Shown here one piece after another: positions 41,232 to 52,197 of a stretch of 64,000 nt of DNA. Under the pieces are notes generated by a model. That model saw only the letters and a list, made by a program, of their open reading frames with translations. It did not search any database and was not told the origin of the DNA. Numbering within the stretch: the first letter of the stretch is position 1; every line of letters starts with the position of its first letter. The translations under genes and the position numbers were made by a program. Source of the DNA: Chrysophaeum taylorii (taxonomy: Eukaryota; Sar; Pelagophyceae; Pelagomonadales; Pelagomonadaceae); the NCBI GenBank assembly GCA_029834535.1, contig JAQMWT010000562.1, positions 1 to 64,000 of the forward strand. The letters run 5' to 3'.

Positions 41232-41509
41232 CATAATTACCAAAATGCGCATGCAACTTTCCTGTATACTTATTTCAATCACGAGAGTATCAACAAACCT
41301 GCTCTCGCGGCCTGGCCAGCCACAGCAAAGGTGCACAATGTGCACTTTCTTCCTAACAAAACGCGCACTATCATGCTTATAGCATTTAATTATCATGAAG
41401 CTGTTTCGTCTAACGATGTCGCGTACTTAAAACAGCAATTAAACGCTGTCGTTTGTAATCCTAACTGGCATGTACATGTCTTCATTTAATATGTGCAGTC
41501 TTTCAGGCA

Positions 41510-41779
41510 CTCCAAGCGCCCACCGGGGGCTCCGCAGATGACGCACGGGAGGACGCTCGCCAAGGCACTCCGGAAAGGCGACATCCCCTTCAACTCGTGG
41601 CACGACCTCGCACAAGACCGCGCGCAGTGGCGGTCCGCCATCAACGCCTTTTCATCCCTCGCCTCTACCCCAACTGTGTGATTTTGCTCTGTGATCCTGG
41701 ACCGGCTCCTGCCGGCCCAGCCTGGCTCCCATGCCCGGGAGAGGTCCGAAGTTAGTTAGTTAGTTAGCTAGTTAGTTAG
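41510..41779 (+). mobile_element. 5'-truncated LINE (family A) with 10-bp target-site duplication
   Basis: CTTTCAGGCA is present at 41500-41509 and 41780-41789. In between are the last 270 bp of the family A LINE: M-T-H-G-R-T-L-A-K-A-L-R-K-G, L-A-Q-D-R-A-Q-W-R-S, the CCGGCTCCTGCCGG hairpin and a (TTAG)n tail. It is almost identical to 17700-17959, so both insertions are recent. It inserted into gag of copy 4. Confidence 0.9.
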
Positions 41780-42089
41780 CTTTCAGGCATCTTTCTTATC
41801 AACTCAATCCCGAGGAAACTAATCTTCAGTTTGATGAATCTACTCTCTCTCTCGGAAGGTGTATGAAGAAATCTCCGAGCATTTCGCTAGTAGCACCAGC
41901 AATACCAGGTACGACAGGGGTTGGGCTGAACGGTGCATAGTCTATGAAACGCGCTCATCTCCAAGAGCTCAACCTGGATCAGACAAATGGTGTCATCCAT
42001 CCGACTCTTTCCATACTTCCCATATTTTGGAATTCGCATTGGACCTTACAACTCGATTTCAAAAAATGCCGAAGACAAAAGACGCCTAG

Positions 42090-42860
42090 ATGCTCCTGTC
42101 ACTTGGATACCCTTACGTGGAGGGTCTGTCAACACATCAAAAGCCAAAGGTCCTATTAACTCAGCTGTTGGGCACTACTGACACTGAGCTCGACCATGCA
42201 CCTCACGTGCTCACGTCTCTTACTGCCGCAGCCTCTGGATCTTCCAAACCCCAGTTTACCGCCAAGCGACATAGAAATGCTAAAGACGCAAGTCAGCCTT
42301 TCTCTCGCAATGATCTAGGCTATTATCGCCCTGGTAACTCCTATGTCACCAAACCACGTGGTCCTGGTCAGTCCAATGACCAACCCGTATATGCGCGAAC
42401 TTTCTATCGCTCTGCCCGATCTGATATGAAGTTGCTAGATCGCACTAAACATACTATGCACGCCCTCAAGGAGCAATACAGAGAACTCTCTCGGCATGCT
42501 CCGCATATCCCCACTACAACGCAATTGCAGGAAAATACAAACAAACTGTTTGAGACATTACTGGACTCTGCAGACATTATCTCTACCTGCGCTTCGGACG
42601 ATAGCTCAGAAGTTCTTCGCGTTAACGAAAAGCTTAATTATGCCGAAGATATGGTGCATAGTGGATATTCTGCGTAGTGCCAACACACATCTGCTTTCGA
42701 CCGAAACGTCGTTGAACTATGGGCCAGAGCAACCTACCGCTTTTGAACCCATCTCTGCTAAGTCTGCTGGCTCTGATGGTCCCACTAACGCCACTTCTAC
42801 TCCCACAGAGTCTGTGAACTTTTCTGAAGCAGCCATCGCCCAATTAATCCCGGAGAGCAG
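42090..42860 (+). pseudogene. Gag C-terminal region, copy 4
   Basis: The frame 42090-42677 (195 residues) has the helical segment M-K-L-L-D-R-T-K-H-T-M-H-A-L-K-E-Q-Y-R-E shared with copy 3. A following frame contains S-T-E-T-S-L-N-Y-G-P (42694-42726), the repeated boundary peptide, then a Thr/Ser-rich linker towards protease. Confidence 0.65.
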
Positions 42861-43004
42861 CTGAATCTACTGTCGTCTCATGTGACAGCAGCAATGTGCC
42901 GTCACAGCTCTGCTCAAGCTACGGCACAGTCGAACAACCCTCCTCCAACGAAAGCCACAAACACTGGACTTTCGCCCTTTGACATCGAGAACGATTTAGG
43001 TGTT

Positions 43005-43643
43005 GACAATGGGGTACCGACTCCCCCGATAGTCCCAGTCACTTTCACCAGAGTAGCTGTCACATCAAAGCTGATGAGTCAGCCAAGTTTGTTTGGAGCG
43101 AGCATTTCGCCCAGCAGTGTCCATAGCGTGAAGGTTTTTTTTAACCAAGTATATGAGGGATCACAACCTCCCTCTTCATTATCAATTCCTCTATCTGGAC
43201 AGTAGTGCATCAATATCCTTGATGACAACATTTGACTTCGCTATTCCTAATCATATCGTACCGATTGATCCTGAAATCGCTCCCGTTGTCCAAACTGCTA
43301 CAGGTCAACAACACATTTAATGTTGACCAAGAACATTGTGACACCATTACCTGACCACCCAGGCATCGGCTATGTCAAATTTGACTATGGCTTGTTTTTA
43401 CAGCCAGTGAAAGGACGTCACATCTTTATCCTCTCCGCTCCAGAGTGGAAAAAAGCTAAGCTGACAATTACTCTTAACAGCAGCGATCAGCCAAGTTTGT
43501 CCCATCTTACAAGCCTTATTGACAAAGATGTCAAGATACATATCCATTACGTAGATCATGACTTGCCAGCTATACCCTGCCTACCTTACGCACTTGCGGG
43601 TGACAGGAACATGCAACTAAGGTTCATTGGCTTTTCCGCTTAA
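43005..43643 (+). pseudogene. Copia protease region, copy 4
   Basis: The reading L-D-S-S-A-S-I-S-L-M near 43195-43225 matches the aspartic protease active-site pattern D-S/T-G-A-S with Ser in place of Gly. The downstream frame 43320-43643 contains K-G-R-H-I-F-I-L-S-A-P-E-W-K-K-A and V-D-H-D-L-P-A-I-P. It lies between gag and the methyltransferase-like module. Confidence 0.6.
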
Positions 43644-43839
43644 AAGGTATAACGAAAACAGAGACCTTTGTCATTACTACGCGTACCTTATGACTAAATT
43701 ACCTTCACGTCCTTGGCTCCGCCCTTTACTACTTAGCCTTCGAAAGCGCAATGACTATGTGCGCAACAACACGACACCAGTGGTATGACCGCATTCCCGA
43801 CCAGTTTTCCTATCTGTTGAAAATGGCAAATCTCGTAGA

Positions 43840-45650
43840 CCATATGTCATGTTGCTATGTTCTGGTTTATCATCCTCTGCGTTTCTGTCACAAGCTAATA
43901 ATGACTTAGCCTTGAACTTCAATGTCAAAGTTGTGGTCGAGTCTAATGATACTCTTGCACGCATGTTACGTAGACGATTTCCAGATGTTTTAATCTTCCA
44001 ATCCCCCCCTTCTTTTATTAACCATCTCCACTCTATTACTGAGGAGGAGAGACGCAAACTGACTTGTGATATCATAGAAATCACACCGCCTTGTACCAAC
44101 CGCAACCTTCTGAAGAACACGGAAAGCTCCGACTTGGTCAGCCTACTCGACGATGCTCTATTTGACGGCATGCTTATCGTCATCAGCTGCTCAAACCCTT
44201 CGTTCTTCTAGCAGAAATGACCCCGCCGCATAACAGGTACACCGTGATCATGTTTCTGTGGCTAATCTTATCCATGCCACTCTTGATTACACGGTTGACG
44301 TTGTCGACCGATTTCCCACTTACCTCTGTGGCGAGTACCAATCGCGAGAGAGTTGGATCTGTGTTGCTCGTAGGCATAATACAGGCAACATCAACATGCT
44401 CTCCTGGTCCAATCAACACCCAAAGCGGTTTCTGGACATTACAGATGATATCACGGCCATTCCTAATTCACTCTGGTTGTCGAAAGAACTCGCCAAGGAC
44501 TGGACTCGAATTTACCTAGATCCTCATCTGGTGCCTTCACCCAAGACATTTCCACTATACTCTCGCATGGGTTCTGTTCGGTCGAGTATGAGTGAACTTG
44601 AAACCTTGAATCTCTTGTTCCTCAGACTTCATTCTCAGTAAGCTCTCGAGCAAACCACCCGTAAATCGCATTCTAACTAACTAACTTCAGACCTCTCCCG
44701 AGCATGGGAGCCAGGCCGGACCGACAGGAGCCAGTCCGGAATCACGGGCCTCGCATTCCGAATGCACATACCATAATTTGGGTTTCATGCGGACCTCCAA
44801 CAAACCACTACCGGGATCATCAAATCCCATTCGCCTCAAAGCACTCATCACCCTCTAAATGTGTTTGCAAGGCTCTTGCCTAACTCACCCACTCCTGTGT
44901 CCTATTATGTTACGATTTTCGAAACTAACCAATCCGCACACAGGTTACTCCTTACAAACCCATCATCCACCAACAACATCCATTATCTCTCTTGTGGTAA
45001 ACACTCTGAAGGTAACCTGCTAGTTGAGAAGAAAGCCAACAAGTACAAGGCTTCTATTGACCCATTTGGGATCTACCTACACGTTAACCTCTTCCGATCA
45101 CCCAGCCGACAAATCTATGCACTTGGATCCTTTCCAAGGCACCTTTGGCTTGTTCAGGCTTATCCCAGGTCGACACTGCTCATGACGGCAACCTTCCTGC
45201 CATTCAATACCTCCTTACTCAGTGTGACCTTGTTATGCCGCACTGTATCGCCTACGACTGTGTCGCTTACGATTCAGCCGGCGACCAACTTTCTTTTAAG
45301 GACAAGCATTTCGCCTTAGAAGACTATTACTTATCTCATAGTCGCTACCTTGGCTACTTACGGAACAGTGATCGCAAACTTGGCTCTAAAATTCACTCCA
45401 ACTTTGCCCCCTTGCAAACCATACGTGGATATGCCAAGATCATATTACTCGATCCTCGTAATGGAAAGCTTCGATATCCAACACGCCCTGAACTTATAAG
45501 AGCCAACAACCACACCCGTCCTCAAGAGTCCTTCTTGCTTTCTCTCAATAGTGATCTTTGCTGCGATCTTCTAAGCAATGCCCTGCCTTCTGGTACATAC
45601 CGCATCCTTTATACTCACCTCTGTCGCATAGTGTTCGACATGAAGCCTCT
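43840..45650 (+). pseudogene. C5 cytosine methyltransferase-like module inside copia copy 4
   Basis: Plus-strand motifs in order: V-M-L-L-C-S-G-L-S-S-S-A-F-L (motif I, about 43846) with V-V-V-E-S-N-D-T acidic end (motif II, about 43930); I-I-E-I-T-P-P-C-T-N (motif IV with catalytic Cys, about 44075-44103); L-A-E-M-T-P-P-H-N (motif VI-like, about 44208); Y-Q-S-R-E-S-W-I-C-V-A-R-R (motif VIII, about 44336-44374); and L-L-S-N-A-L-P-S-G-T (motif X-like, about 45567). The stretch of about 1.2 kb between VIII and X would be the target-recognition part. Family knowledge: the product would methylate cytosine in DNA. It is a fossil. A 77-bp SINE/LINE end is inserted at 44674-44750. Confidence 0.75.
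44674..44750 (-). mobile_element. 77-bp SINE/LINE 3' end with 8-bp target-site duplication
   Basis: TCGCATTC occurs at 44666-44673 and 44751-44758. The insert is only the inverted tail (TAACTAACTAACTTCAG) plus the 3' hairpins of the LINE/SINE family. This extreme 5' truncation with a clear duplication shows that the terminal hairpin-tail unit alone marks a completed target-primed insertion. Confidence 0.88.
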
Positions 45651-45664
45651 TATAGAAGATATAA

Positions 45665-46777
45665 ATGTCTACCTTTCTCACTCGCGAACTGTCTCCTTTC
45701 GGTCACAGTTCTGATACCATTTCTCAAGCAAGCGCATTCATGAGCCATATCTCCAACCGAAGCTGGACCGAAATGTCGTTAAACTACCGCTCCTCAGGAA
45801 ATGCACCTGAAGAAGTACTTACTTCGGCAGTCTCACATGAGGATGAGCATGCTGACGCAGACTCTACCGACGACGGAAATTTACCCTCCTTAAATCCACG
45901 TGCTGAGCTTAAATTCAGGAGCTTAAATTCAGCGTACGTAGGAAAAAGCACATACCCGCAAAGTCGATTCCTCGCGAAGATTATACCGCACGGCACAGTG
46001 GAGCATCAGAATGCTAAAGAACGGGCCAACCGCTTTCATCTTACGCATCACTGCCCTGACAATGTGGCAGCAAAGGCCCCCGACGTACCTGCACGTCCTG
46101 GATTTTCTGCCACTGACATCCAATATAGGGATATATGCAGCGATTGCGTCTGTCATAACAAACGTCACCGCCATGCTCATCATAATCCTACCAAGCCCAA
46201 CTTCGAACAGACTCACCAACCCGGTGAAGTCTGGGCATGCGACGGAGGCTATGTCACCATTCTTTCTGAATGGGCTGGTTTTACACTTATCATCTTGTTC
46301 AAAGACCTCTTGTCAAAATTCTTACTGGCGTACTTTACGCGCACAACCAACGCGACTGAATTCACGCAAGCGCTGGATTTCCTGCATGCCTTCTGCAGAA
46401 CCCAACTCAATGTCCACCTGCGCACTGTATACTCTGACGCTTTTCGTCCATACTTTAGCTTGCATGTGACAACACCATACCTTGTTGAAACAGGCATTAA
46501 TCTCGTCGGCTTTCCGCCTTACCTTCACTCCTTTAACCATGAGGTCGAGCAGGCTATAGGCTTCATAGCTTCTGCCTACTCTACCCGCCTTCGTAGCCTT
46601 CTCAATGCTCATTGCCGCGGTGCTAAAATCGTTGAGCAGGCCATTCATTTTCCATGGGCGGTGATCCACACAATTCAGTCCCACAATATCTTCCGAATGC
46701 TACCCTCGAACGTATCCACAGCGCCATCATTAGCCCTCAGCAGTTTCTCTACAACAACTGAGCACTCCTTAACATGA
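45665..46777 (+). CDS. Copia integrase ORF, copy 4
   Basis: A 370-residue open frame. The N-terminal part includes T-E-M-S-L-N-Y-R-S-S (near residue 35), the pre-integrase zinc region R-F-H-L-T-H-H-C ... C-S-D-C-V-C-H and the integrase core with W-A-C-D-G-G-Y-V, V-Y-S-D-A-F-R-P-Y-F and F-N-H-E-V-E-Q-A-I carrying the D, D and E catalytic positions. It is very similar to copy 1 at 3110-3800. In an intact element it would insert the cDNA. Confidence 0.85.
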   Translation: MSTFLTRELSPFGHSSDTISQASAFMSHISNRSWTEMSLNYRSSGNAPEEVLTSAVSHEDEHADADSTDDGNLPSLNPRAELKFRSLNSAYVGKSTYPQSRFLAKIIPHGTVEHQNAKERANRFHLTHHCPDNVAAKAPDVPARPGFSATDIQYRDICSDCVCHNKRHRHAHHNPTKPNFEQTHQPGEVWACDGGYVTILSEWAGFTLIILFKDLLSKFLLAYFTRTTNATEFTQALDFLHAFCRTQLNVHLRTVYSDAFRPYFSLHVTTPYLVETGINLVGFPPYLHSFNHEVEQAIGFIASAYSTRLRSLLNAHCRGAKIVEQAIHFPWAVIHTIQSHNIFRMLPSNVSTAPSLALSSFSTTTEHSLT

Positions 46778-47299
46778 CCTCCTCAAATTTTTTTTGCGGC
46801 GAATGTTTCCTCATCTTAGAGCCTCATGAACATCACAAATACGAACCTTCCCGCTGCAGGTATCTTTCCTCTACTGCGCCAACGCACAAAACCCACTTGT
46901 ATCTCCACATGTTGATCATCAGGCTGATGTCGTTCTCAACCCAGAGAACGGGCAACTTTGCGTTTCCTCCAAGCTCATCTTCACGTACATGATCAAGCGT
47001 TCCACTCTTGACCCTGAACATGCTCCTCCACCTGATGCTCAACCAGTTTCTTTCGACATAACGCCCAACCGAGATGATAAACCCGATGATGCGTTGCAGA
47101 GGGGGAATCAAACTCAGAGGGGGTAGACCCCTACTCTTGCTCCTTCACCTCCTCCTCGACCCACATCCGCTCCGTCCTCGTCTCAGCAGGCTCCTGACAC
47201 TGGTCCTACCGCTCCTCCAGCTGTCGAAGCCAACACTCTCTCGCCACCACCTCCACTTCCATCTCACAAGGACCTGTTCTCAAAAGGCTTGGCGACAGC

Positions 47300-48280
47300 C
47301 GCATCCGGGGGGGGGGGCGCGCGAGATCACGAAACGAACGCCCCCCCAGCACGAAAGCTTAGCGCTGGGGGGTCGGTATCCCCTGCCCTAGGCCTCCCCT
47401 ATAGCGTGGAGGGATCGCCCCCCTCCCCCCCCTCTAGGACGACGGGCACCGCAGCACCTGAGTGGCTCTACAATGTAGGGTACAGTTTGGCAGGGAAATT
47501 GGGTTTCGAGGGGGTTCTTTGGCCACGCTGAATGGGTCGCAAGGAATGTGGCGGCCTCGTGGTAGAATGTGGCGTCTCCGAGGTCCATGAGGTAGTCGCA
47601 GAGGTTCTCCTCTGGAGCTGGGCTCTCATCCTTCTCCTCATCGAGGGCGGGCTCGTCGACGGAGTCTGGCTCGTTGACCTCGCCATGTTCGCGAGGGGCG
47701 GTTCGTTGTCGTCATCATCGTCGTCTTGAGGACAGGGCGCGTACAATATCCCGACTAGTTTTGCGGCTCGGAGTCGCGCTTATGGCTAAGCCACTGTGAT
47801 TTTCCTGCAGCCGCGCCTCCTCTTGTCCGATTCTGTTAACGCCTATGCCCGCGAAGAGCGCGAGGCTAGCAGAGGCGCTCCCTCCCGGCCGAGTCGCCGG
47901 CACCCAGTCCGTGGCCGTCCGTAGTTCTATAACTCTGCTGACCAAATGAGCGCTCGGCAGGCATTCGAGGCCTCTTCTAGAGTGCGTGCGCGGTGGTCAG
48001 GCACCCCCCTAGCACGACTCGGCGATGACCCCGACTAGGTCCCGCGTACTTATCTCCGCCCGTCAGGCACATCCCTCCTACCCCACAAACCCACCCACAT
48101 CCTTCATGCCCCCCACTCACACACCCCTAGCACGAAACTTTCGTGCTGGGAGGTCGCAGGCTCCCCCCCCGGGCACAAAACTTTAGCGCCGGGGGGTGGC
48201 GGCCACTTTAGCGCTGGGGGGTGGCGGCCCCCTCGCCCAGCAAAACGCTGTTCTCGTGCCCCCCCCCCCCTCGGATGCGG
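47300..48280. mobile_element. Composite insertion in the copy 4 linker
   Basis: Copy 4 loses copia similarity at about 47300 and regains it at about 48310 (I-T-A-R-L-Q-A-P-N-V-G-A-Y-K). The insert has C/G runs and repeated AGCGCTGGGGGG and GCACGAAA motifs near both ends (47345-47375 and 48125-48235). It includes 48010-48120, which is the reverse complement of 61430-61545, the 3' end of the LINE-like ORF at 61529-63251. Minus-strand frames at 47388-47945 are acidic and Ser/Thr-rich without known motifs. Confidence 0.55.
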
Positions 48281-48541
48281 CTGTCGCCAAGCCTAAAATA
48301 ACCTTAAGCTTGTCCCAGGTTCCCGGCGCCCCCACCAACGCAAAGCCTCATCCATGGCTTCCATTACTGCCCGGCTCCAAGCCCCTAATGTTGGCGCCTA
48401 CAAATCCGCTTTGGCAGACTCGCTGACTTTCGATGGGATCTTCAGCATCGCTTCCTCGATTTCAAATCTCCCACCCTCTCCACCCTTAACACCTCTGGTG
48501 GTATCCACTGGACAGCTATCAGCCCAGAGTGGGAACAGGCT

Positions 48542-49904
48542 TTGCGTGTACAACACCTCCTTCCTTTGCGCACCGATCTTCTGTCTCGCTACCCACTGCT
48601 TGATGATGTATTCTCGCAAACCAAGTGTGCAGCCAGTTTACCAGTATCTACGTACCTCACTACGGATGGAACTCCCTGTCATCCTCTCCTATCGTCACTT
48701 ACTGCCATGTTTACTGAACATGATTCTGCCTTTAGTGTCTCTCCGTTGCAATTTGCCTACGCCTACCTGACACCCACCAGCTTCATCGATCATAACGCAA
48801 ACACTCCCTGGTCATCATCTGAGTTTGGATCTACGTCTTCCTCCTTATCCGACACGGAGGAATATCTCCTCTTTTCCACCGAGCACATTACTCAGGTTCT
48901 CCAGGATGAACCACTCCTCTTCATTCAACTGGAACCGGACTCTTCTATACCTTCCGCTTGTTCTGCTCACGCGTATCCTGAAGTGCTGCACACTGCTTCG
49001 ACCGAAAAGTCGTTAAACTATGGTTCTCCAGCCACTGTAGGTCCGGGCGAATACAAAGTCCAAGAATCCGACATCGCTATCGACCAGTACAAGCTCAAGT
49101 GCTTACAAGGGCTTACACCTGAAGATCGACAAGCCTACATCAAGGCGATCGCAAAAGAAGTACATGACATCGACCGCTTTGGCTGTTTCAAGCTAGCTCT
49201 ACCGGATGCATCGACTCGTCCAATCGACAGCCGACTAGTCCTCAAGATCAAGACCAACTCCTCTGGGTAGTATGTCAAGCACAAGGCTCGGTTAGTCTCG
49301 TGGCTTCTTAGCCTCACTTGGCAACGATTTCTTCGGGACTTTTAGTCCCATGGCAACGATGACTGCGATACGCGTCATCTTAGCCATTGCTGCTTACAAG
49401 AACCTCCCAGTGCACCACAGCGACGTGCCGAACGCGTTCGTCCAGTCCGACATCGACGAGCACGTCTACGTCCAGCTCCCTGACGGTATCAAGTTGCTTG
49501 ATCCGCAAGACGCCAAGTATCGCGGCCGCCGTTTACCCAAGTTGCTTAAGTTCCTGCATGGACTCTGGCAATCTCCCTCACTCTGGAATAAGGAGATCGA
49601 TAAACTCTTTAGGAGTCTGGGTTACAAGCGACTCCATGCCGACTCCTGTCTGTACGTACGCGTCTCTGCTCTCGCTCGCTTTCTCATTTGCAGCCCGTCT
49701 GTGGATGACATCGTCATAGTCGCTAACAATGACGAACTCCGCACAGAACTCCAGGAAGCTCTGCGCAAACACTACTCTGTGGAGCAGTTCGAACCTGTTC
49801 ACACACTCCTCGGAATGCGTGTCTGCCGAACCTCTGATGGTTCTATATCATTGGATGTTCAAGCAAAGCTTGACTCTTTGTTCGAGGATCATCTCATACT
49901 TTAA
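48542..49904 (+). pseudogene. Copia linker and reverse transcriptase, copy 4
   Basis: The frame 48542-49270 runs through S-T-E-K-S-L-N-Y-G-S (48995-49027) and L-Q-G-L-T-P-E-D-R-Q-A-Y-I-K-A-I to the RT start L-V-L-K-I-K-T-N. The frame 49350-49904 holds D-V-P-N-A-F-V-Q-S-D, L-L-K-F-L-H-G-L-W-Q-S-P-S-L-W-N and the S-V-D-D-I-V-I-V catalytic box. Closely matches copy 1. Confidence 0.85.
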
Positions 49905-49928
49905 GAACTAATTCCACTGAAGTATCCC

Positions 49929-50745
49929 ATGTCCTCCGCCTTTGTCTACAATGGTGGCTCTCCCTCAACCGATGTGGAAGTCAACATTCATGATCACTTC
50001 GCCACTCTACTGGGCAAACTGGTTTTCATGCGGACAGCTTGTCGCCCTGATTTCTCACAAGCTCTGGGACGATGCTCCAGAGGTATGCACTCTCCTACTT
50101 ATGTGGATGTACAAATGCTCCAACGCCTCCTGCGCTACCTTAGCAAGCCGGAGATCAGAGCCCTTCGTCTTTGGTTTCATCTTAAGGGTAATGCCATCGA
50201 GAATCGCATCATTTCCGCTATCCGAGTCGACTTACTACCATGGTTGATTACCAGGAAAGAGACATAGCCATTGGCAAATTTGACCCCCTAGTCGCCATGG
50301 TTGACGCAGACAACGCACCGTCTCTTGCTCAAGAAGACATGAAGTCAACCAGAGGTTTAGTCTTCTACCTCTTCAGCTGCCTCGTCTGCCGGAAATGTAA
50401 ACTACAACCGATTGTTTCATGCTCTACGAATGAAGCAGAGCCCATTGCTCTGAGCATCTGTGCAGATGAAGCAGTCTGGCTCCGCAAACTCCTGCTTGAA
50501 CTCTCTTTTGTGGTGAATCCCAAATTCTTCAGATAAGGATCTTCCAGCCGACTTCGATGACGATAACAATCCTATTGCTGAGGACATGCGCTTCATCATA
50601 AGCTTGCCACTTTTGTCCGACAATGCTGCAGCCGTGCACACTTCTAACAATCCGGACGGTTCTTCTCGTAGCAAGACTCTTTCTATTCGCTGGTTCAAGA
50701 TCAGAGAATATGTCGCGCTGCAAAAGATCCGCGTTCATCACGTCC
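49929..50745 (+). pseudogene. Copia RNase H region, copy 4
   Basis: Frames contain L-L-G-K-L-V-F-M-R-T-A-C-R-P-D-F, V-A-M-V-D-A-D-N-A-P-S, N-E-A-E-P-I-A-L-S-I-C-A-D-E-A and, near the end, V-H-H-V-P-G, where copy 1 has H-H-V-S-G. The next residues are lost because the LTR at 50750 begins here. Confidence 0.82.
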
Positions 50746-50749
50746 CTGG

Positions 50750-50923
50750 CTAGAGAACAGTAAAAATCACTGTGCCTCTGGTAGAGAAAGGTGGCAGTGG
50801 TAGTGCCACACTTATTGGTCCTGTCCTCTTACGACACAAAGAGTGGCACGGTGTGCGACACAGCGATTTGTTGTTTTTGAGTGTGAGTGTTAGGGGGGGG
50901 GTCCTAACCCTAAATGGAATTTT
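50750..50923 (-). mobile_element. 3' LTR of the non-autonomous element
   Basis: A 174-bp repeat nearly identical to 58395-58570. On the minus strand the sequence entering it from the interior, GCGAGGGCGTAGAGATAC, is purine-rich and may be the polypurine tract. Confidence 0.8.
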
Positions 50924-52197
50924 GTATCTCTACGCCCTCGCAGATTGAACTCGGTGATGAGCGAAATCTGGAACAAACAAAACAAATGTCTGGCCAGAGA
51001 CAAATAGACGTTGAGTTGTGAGGAGGCGTGGAATGAGAAGTGTGCGAAGTGCATGAGAGAGATAGAGTAGAGCGGAGTAGCAGGTGAGTGTGAGTGAGAA
51101 AGGAGAAAGAGCGCGAAGTTGAACGTGGAATAGGTTGAGAGGGGAAGCAAAATGAAAAGGATATTGCAAGAAGAGGCGAATAAGCGAAAGAGAAAAAGCA
51201 TCGATCGTAAAGAAGAGGAAACGCGGAGGAAGATGCTAGTGGGCTAATGGCGAAATATGGCGAATTCTGTACGAGAGATCAGATCACCATCTTGTTCAGT
51301 GACTGACGAAAGAAGGATGGAATGACAAAATCGTGAAGAATAAGCGAGTGTAGTAGTGTCATAGTTGAAGTCGAAAGTTGTACGCATTATGTCGTGGGTG
51401 TTCCGTCATGTAAGACGACGGTGCGTGCGGTTGGATAAATCCTAAGTGGCTGGGTGATCCTCGTAGTAGAGTGGGTAGTCTAACTGATAACAATAGCAGT
51501 GATCATGGGTCAGGCAGTCGTGAATTGTGCAGCAGACCAATGATTGATCGAAAGGCGAATAGTGAGAGTGGCCGTAGGGATGAGATTCTATTGTGACTAA
51601 AGTTGGGCTAATAAAGGTGTGACGATGTGACTGAGCGGCAGCGTTATCCCATGAAGAGATATGACCATTGAACCAAATCGGTTTCGACATGGTAAGATAA
51701 TCGTCGGAGCGATAGCGAGTAAGGTGTAGCTGTTCCTGGAAGATGAGAGAACCAGAATTGCCTGTCACATACGTGTCGAAGCTGTCGTCCTGAGTGTAGC
51801 GTGGGACAGCTGAAGCTAAACTAGGAGCGTCTAAAATAACATGTGGATAATCATGGTGCGATTATGATATCGGGATAAAGTTGTCTGGGGTTGGCCATAA
51901 ACATGAAAACTCTAAATTTGCTGTAGACTTGGAGTTGTGGTCTGGTGGAAGTCGCCAGTTGCTATCATCGAAAGATGATTGCACTGGGGCTGAGGTTTGC
52001 GAGTGTATCGCGTATGATGGTGGATACAGGCGTGTGTCCTGTGCTGAAGAGTCAGTGCCCTGTGCAGAAGAGTTGGGCAACAGGAGTAAATGCCTGGAGG
52101 CGATGGACGGTTTGAATATATTGTCCTTGCCTGGGGGAGAGTTGACTTCGAAGGTATGATCGGAATCGCATCTTTCGTGTTCTATTCGGCAAATTAA
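50924..52197 (-). other. 3' region of the non-autonomous element, no clear ORF
   Basis: About 1.27 kb between the last minus-strand ORF and the 3' LTR. Short frames (60-108 residues) are present, such as 51442-51768 (-), but none has recognisable motifs. It is probably non-coding element body. Confidence 0.4.

Larger units (their letters stand above)
39810..50749 (+). mobile_element. Ty1/copia-like LTR retrotransposon fossil, copy 4, methyltransferase-bearing
   Basis: The most complete copy by order: 5' LTR (39810-40150), leader, gag (40668-42850), protease (about 43195), C5 methyltransferase-like module (43840-45650), integrase (45665-46777), Pro-rich linker with a composite insertion (about 47300-48280), RT (48990-49911) and RNase H (49929-50745). 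A LINE (41510-41779) and a 77-bp SINE/LINE end (44674-44750) are inserted, and the RNase H end is cut by the LTR element at 50750-58570. It is broken, with several interruptions, and of intermediate age. It shares LTR family and sequence with copy 3. Confidence 0.88.
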
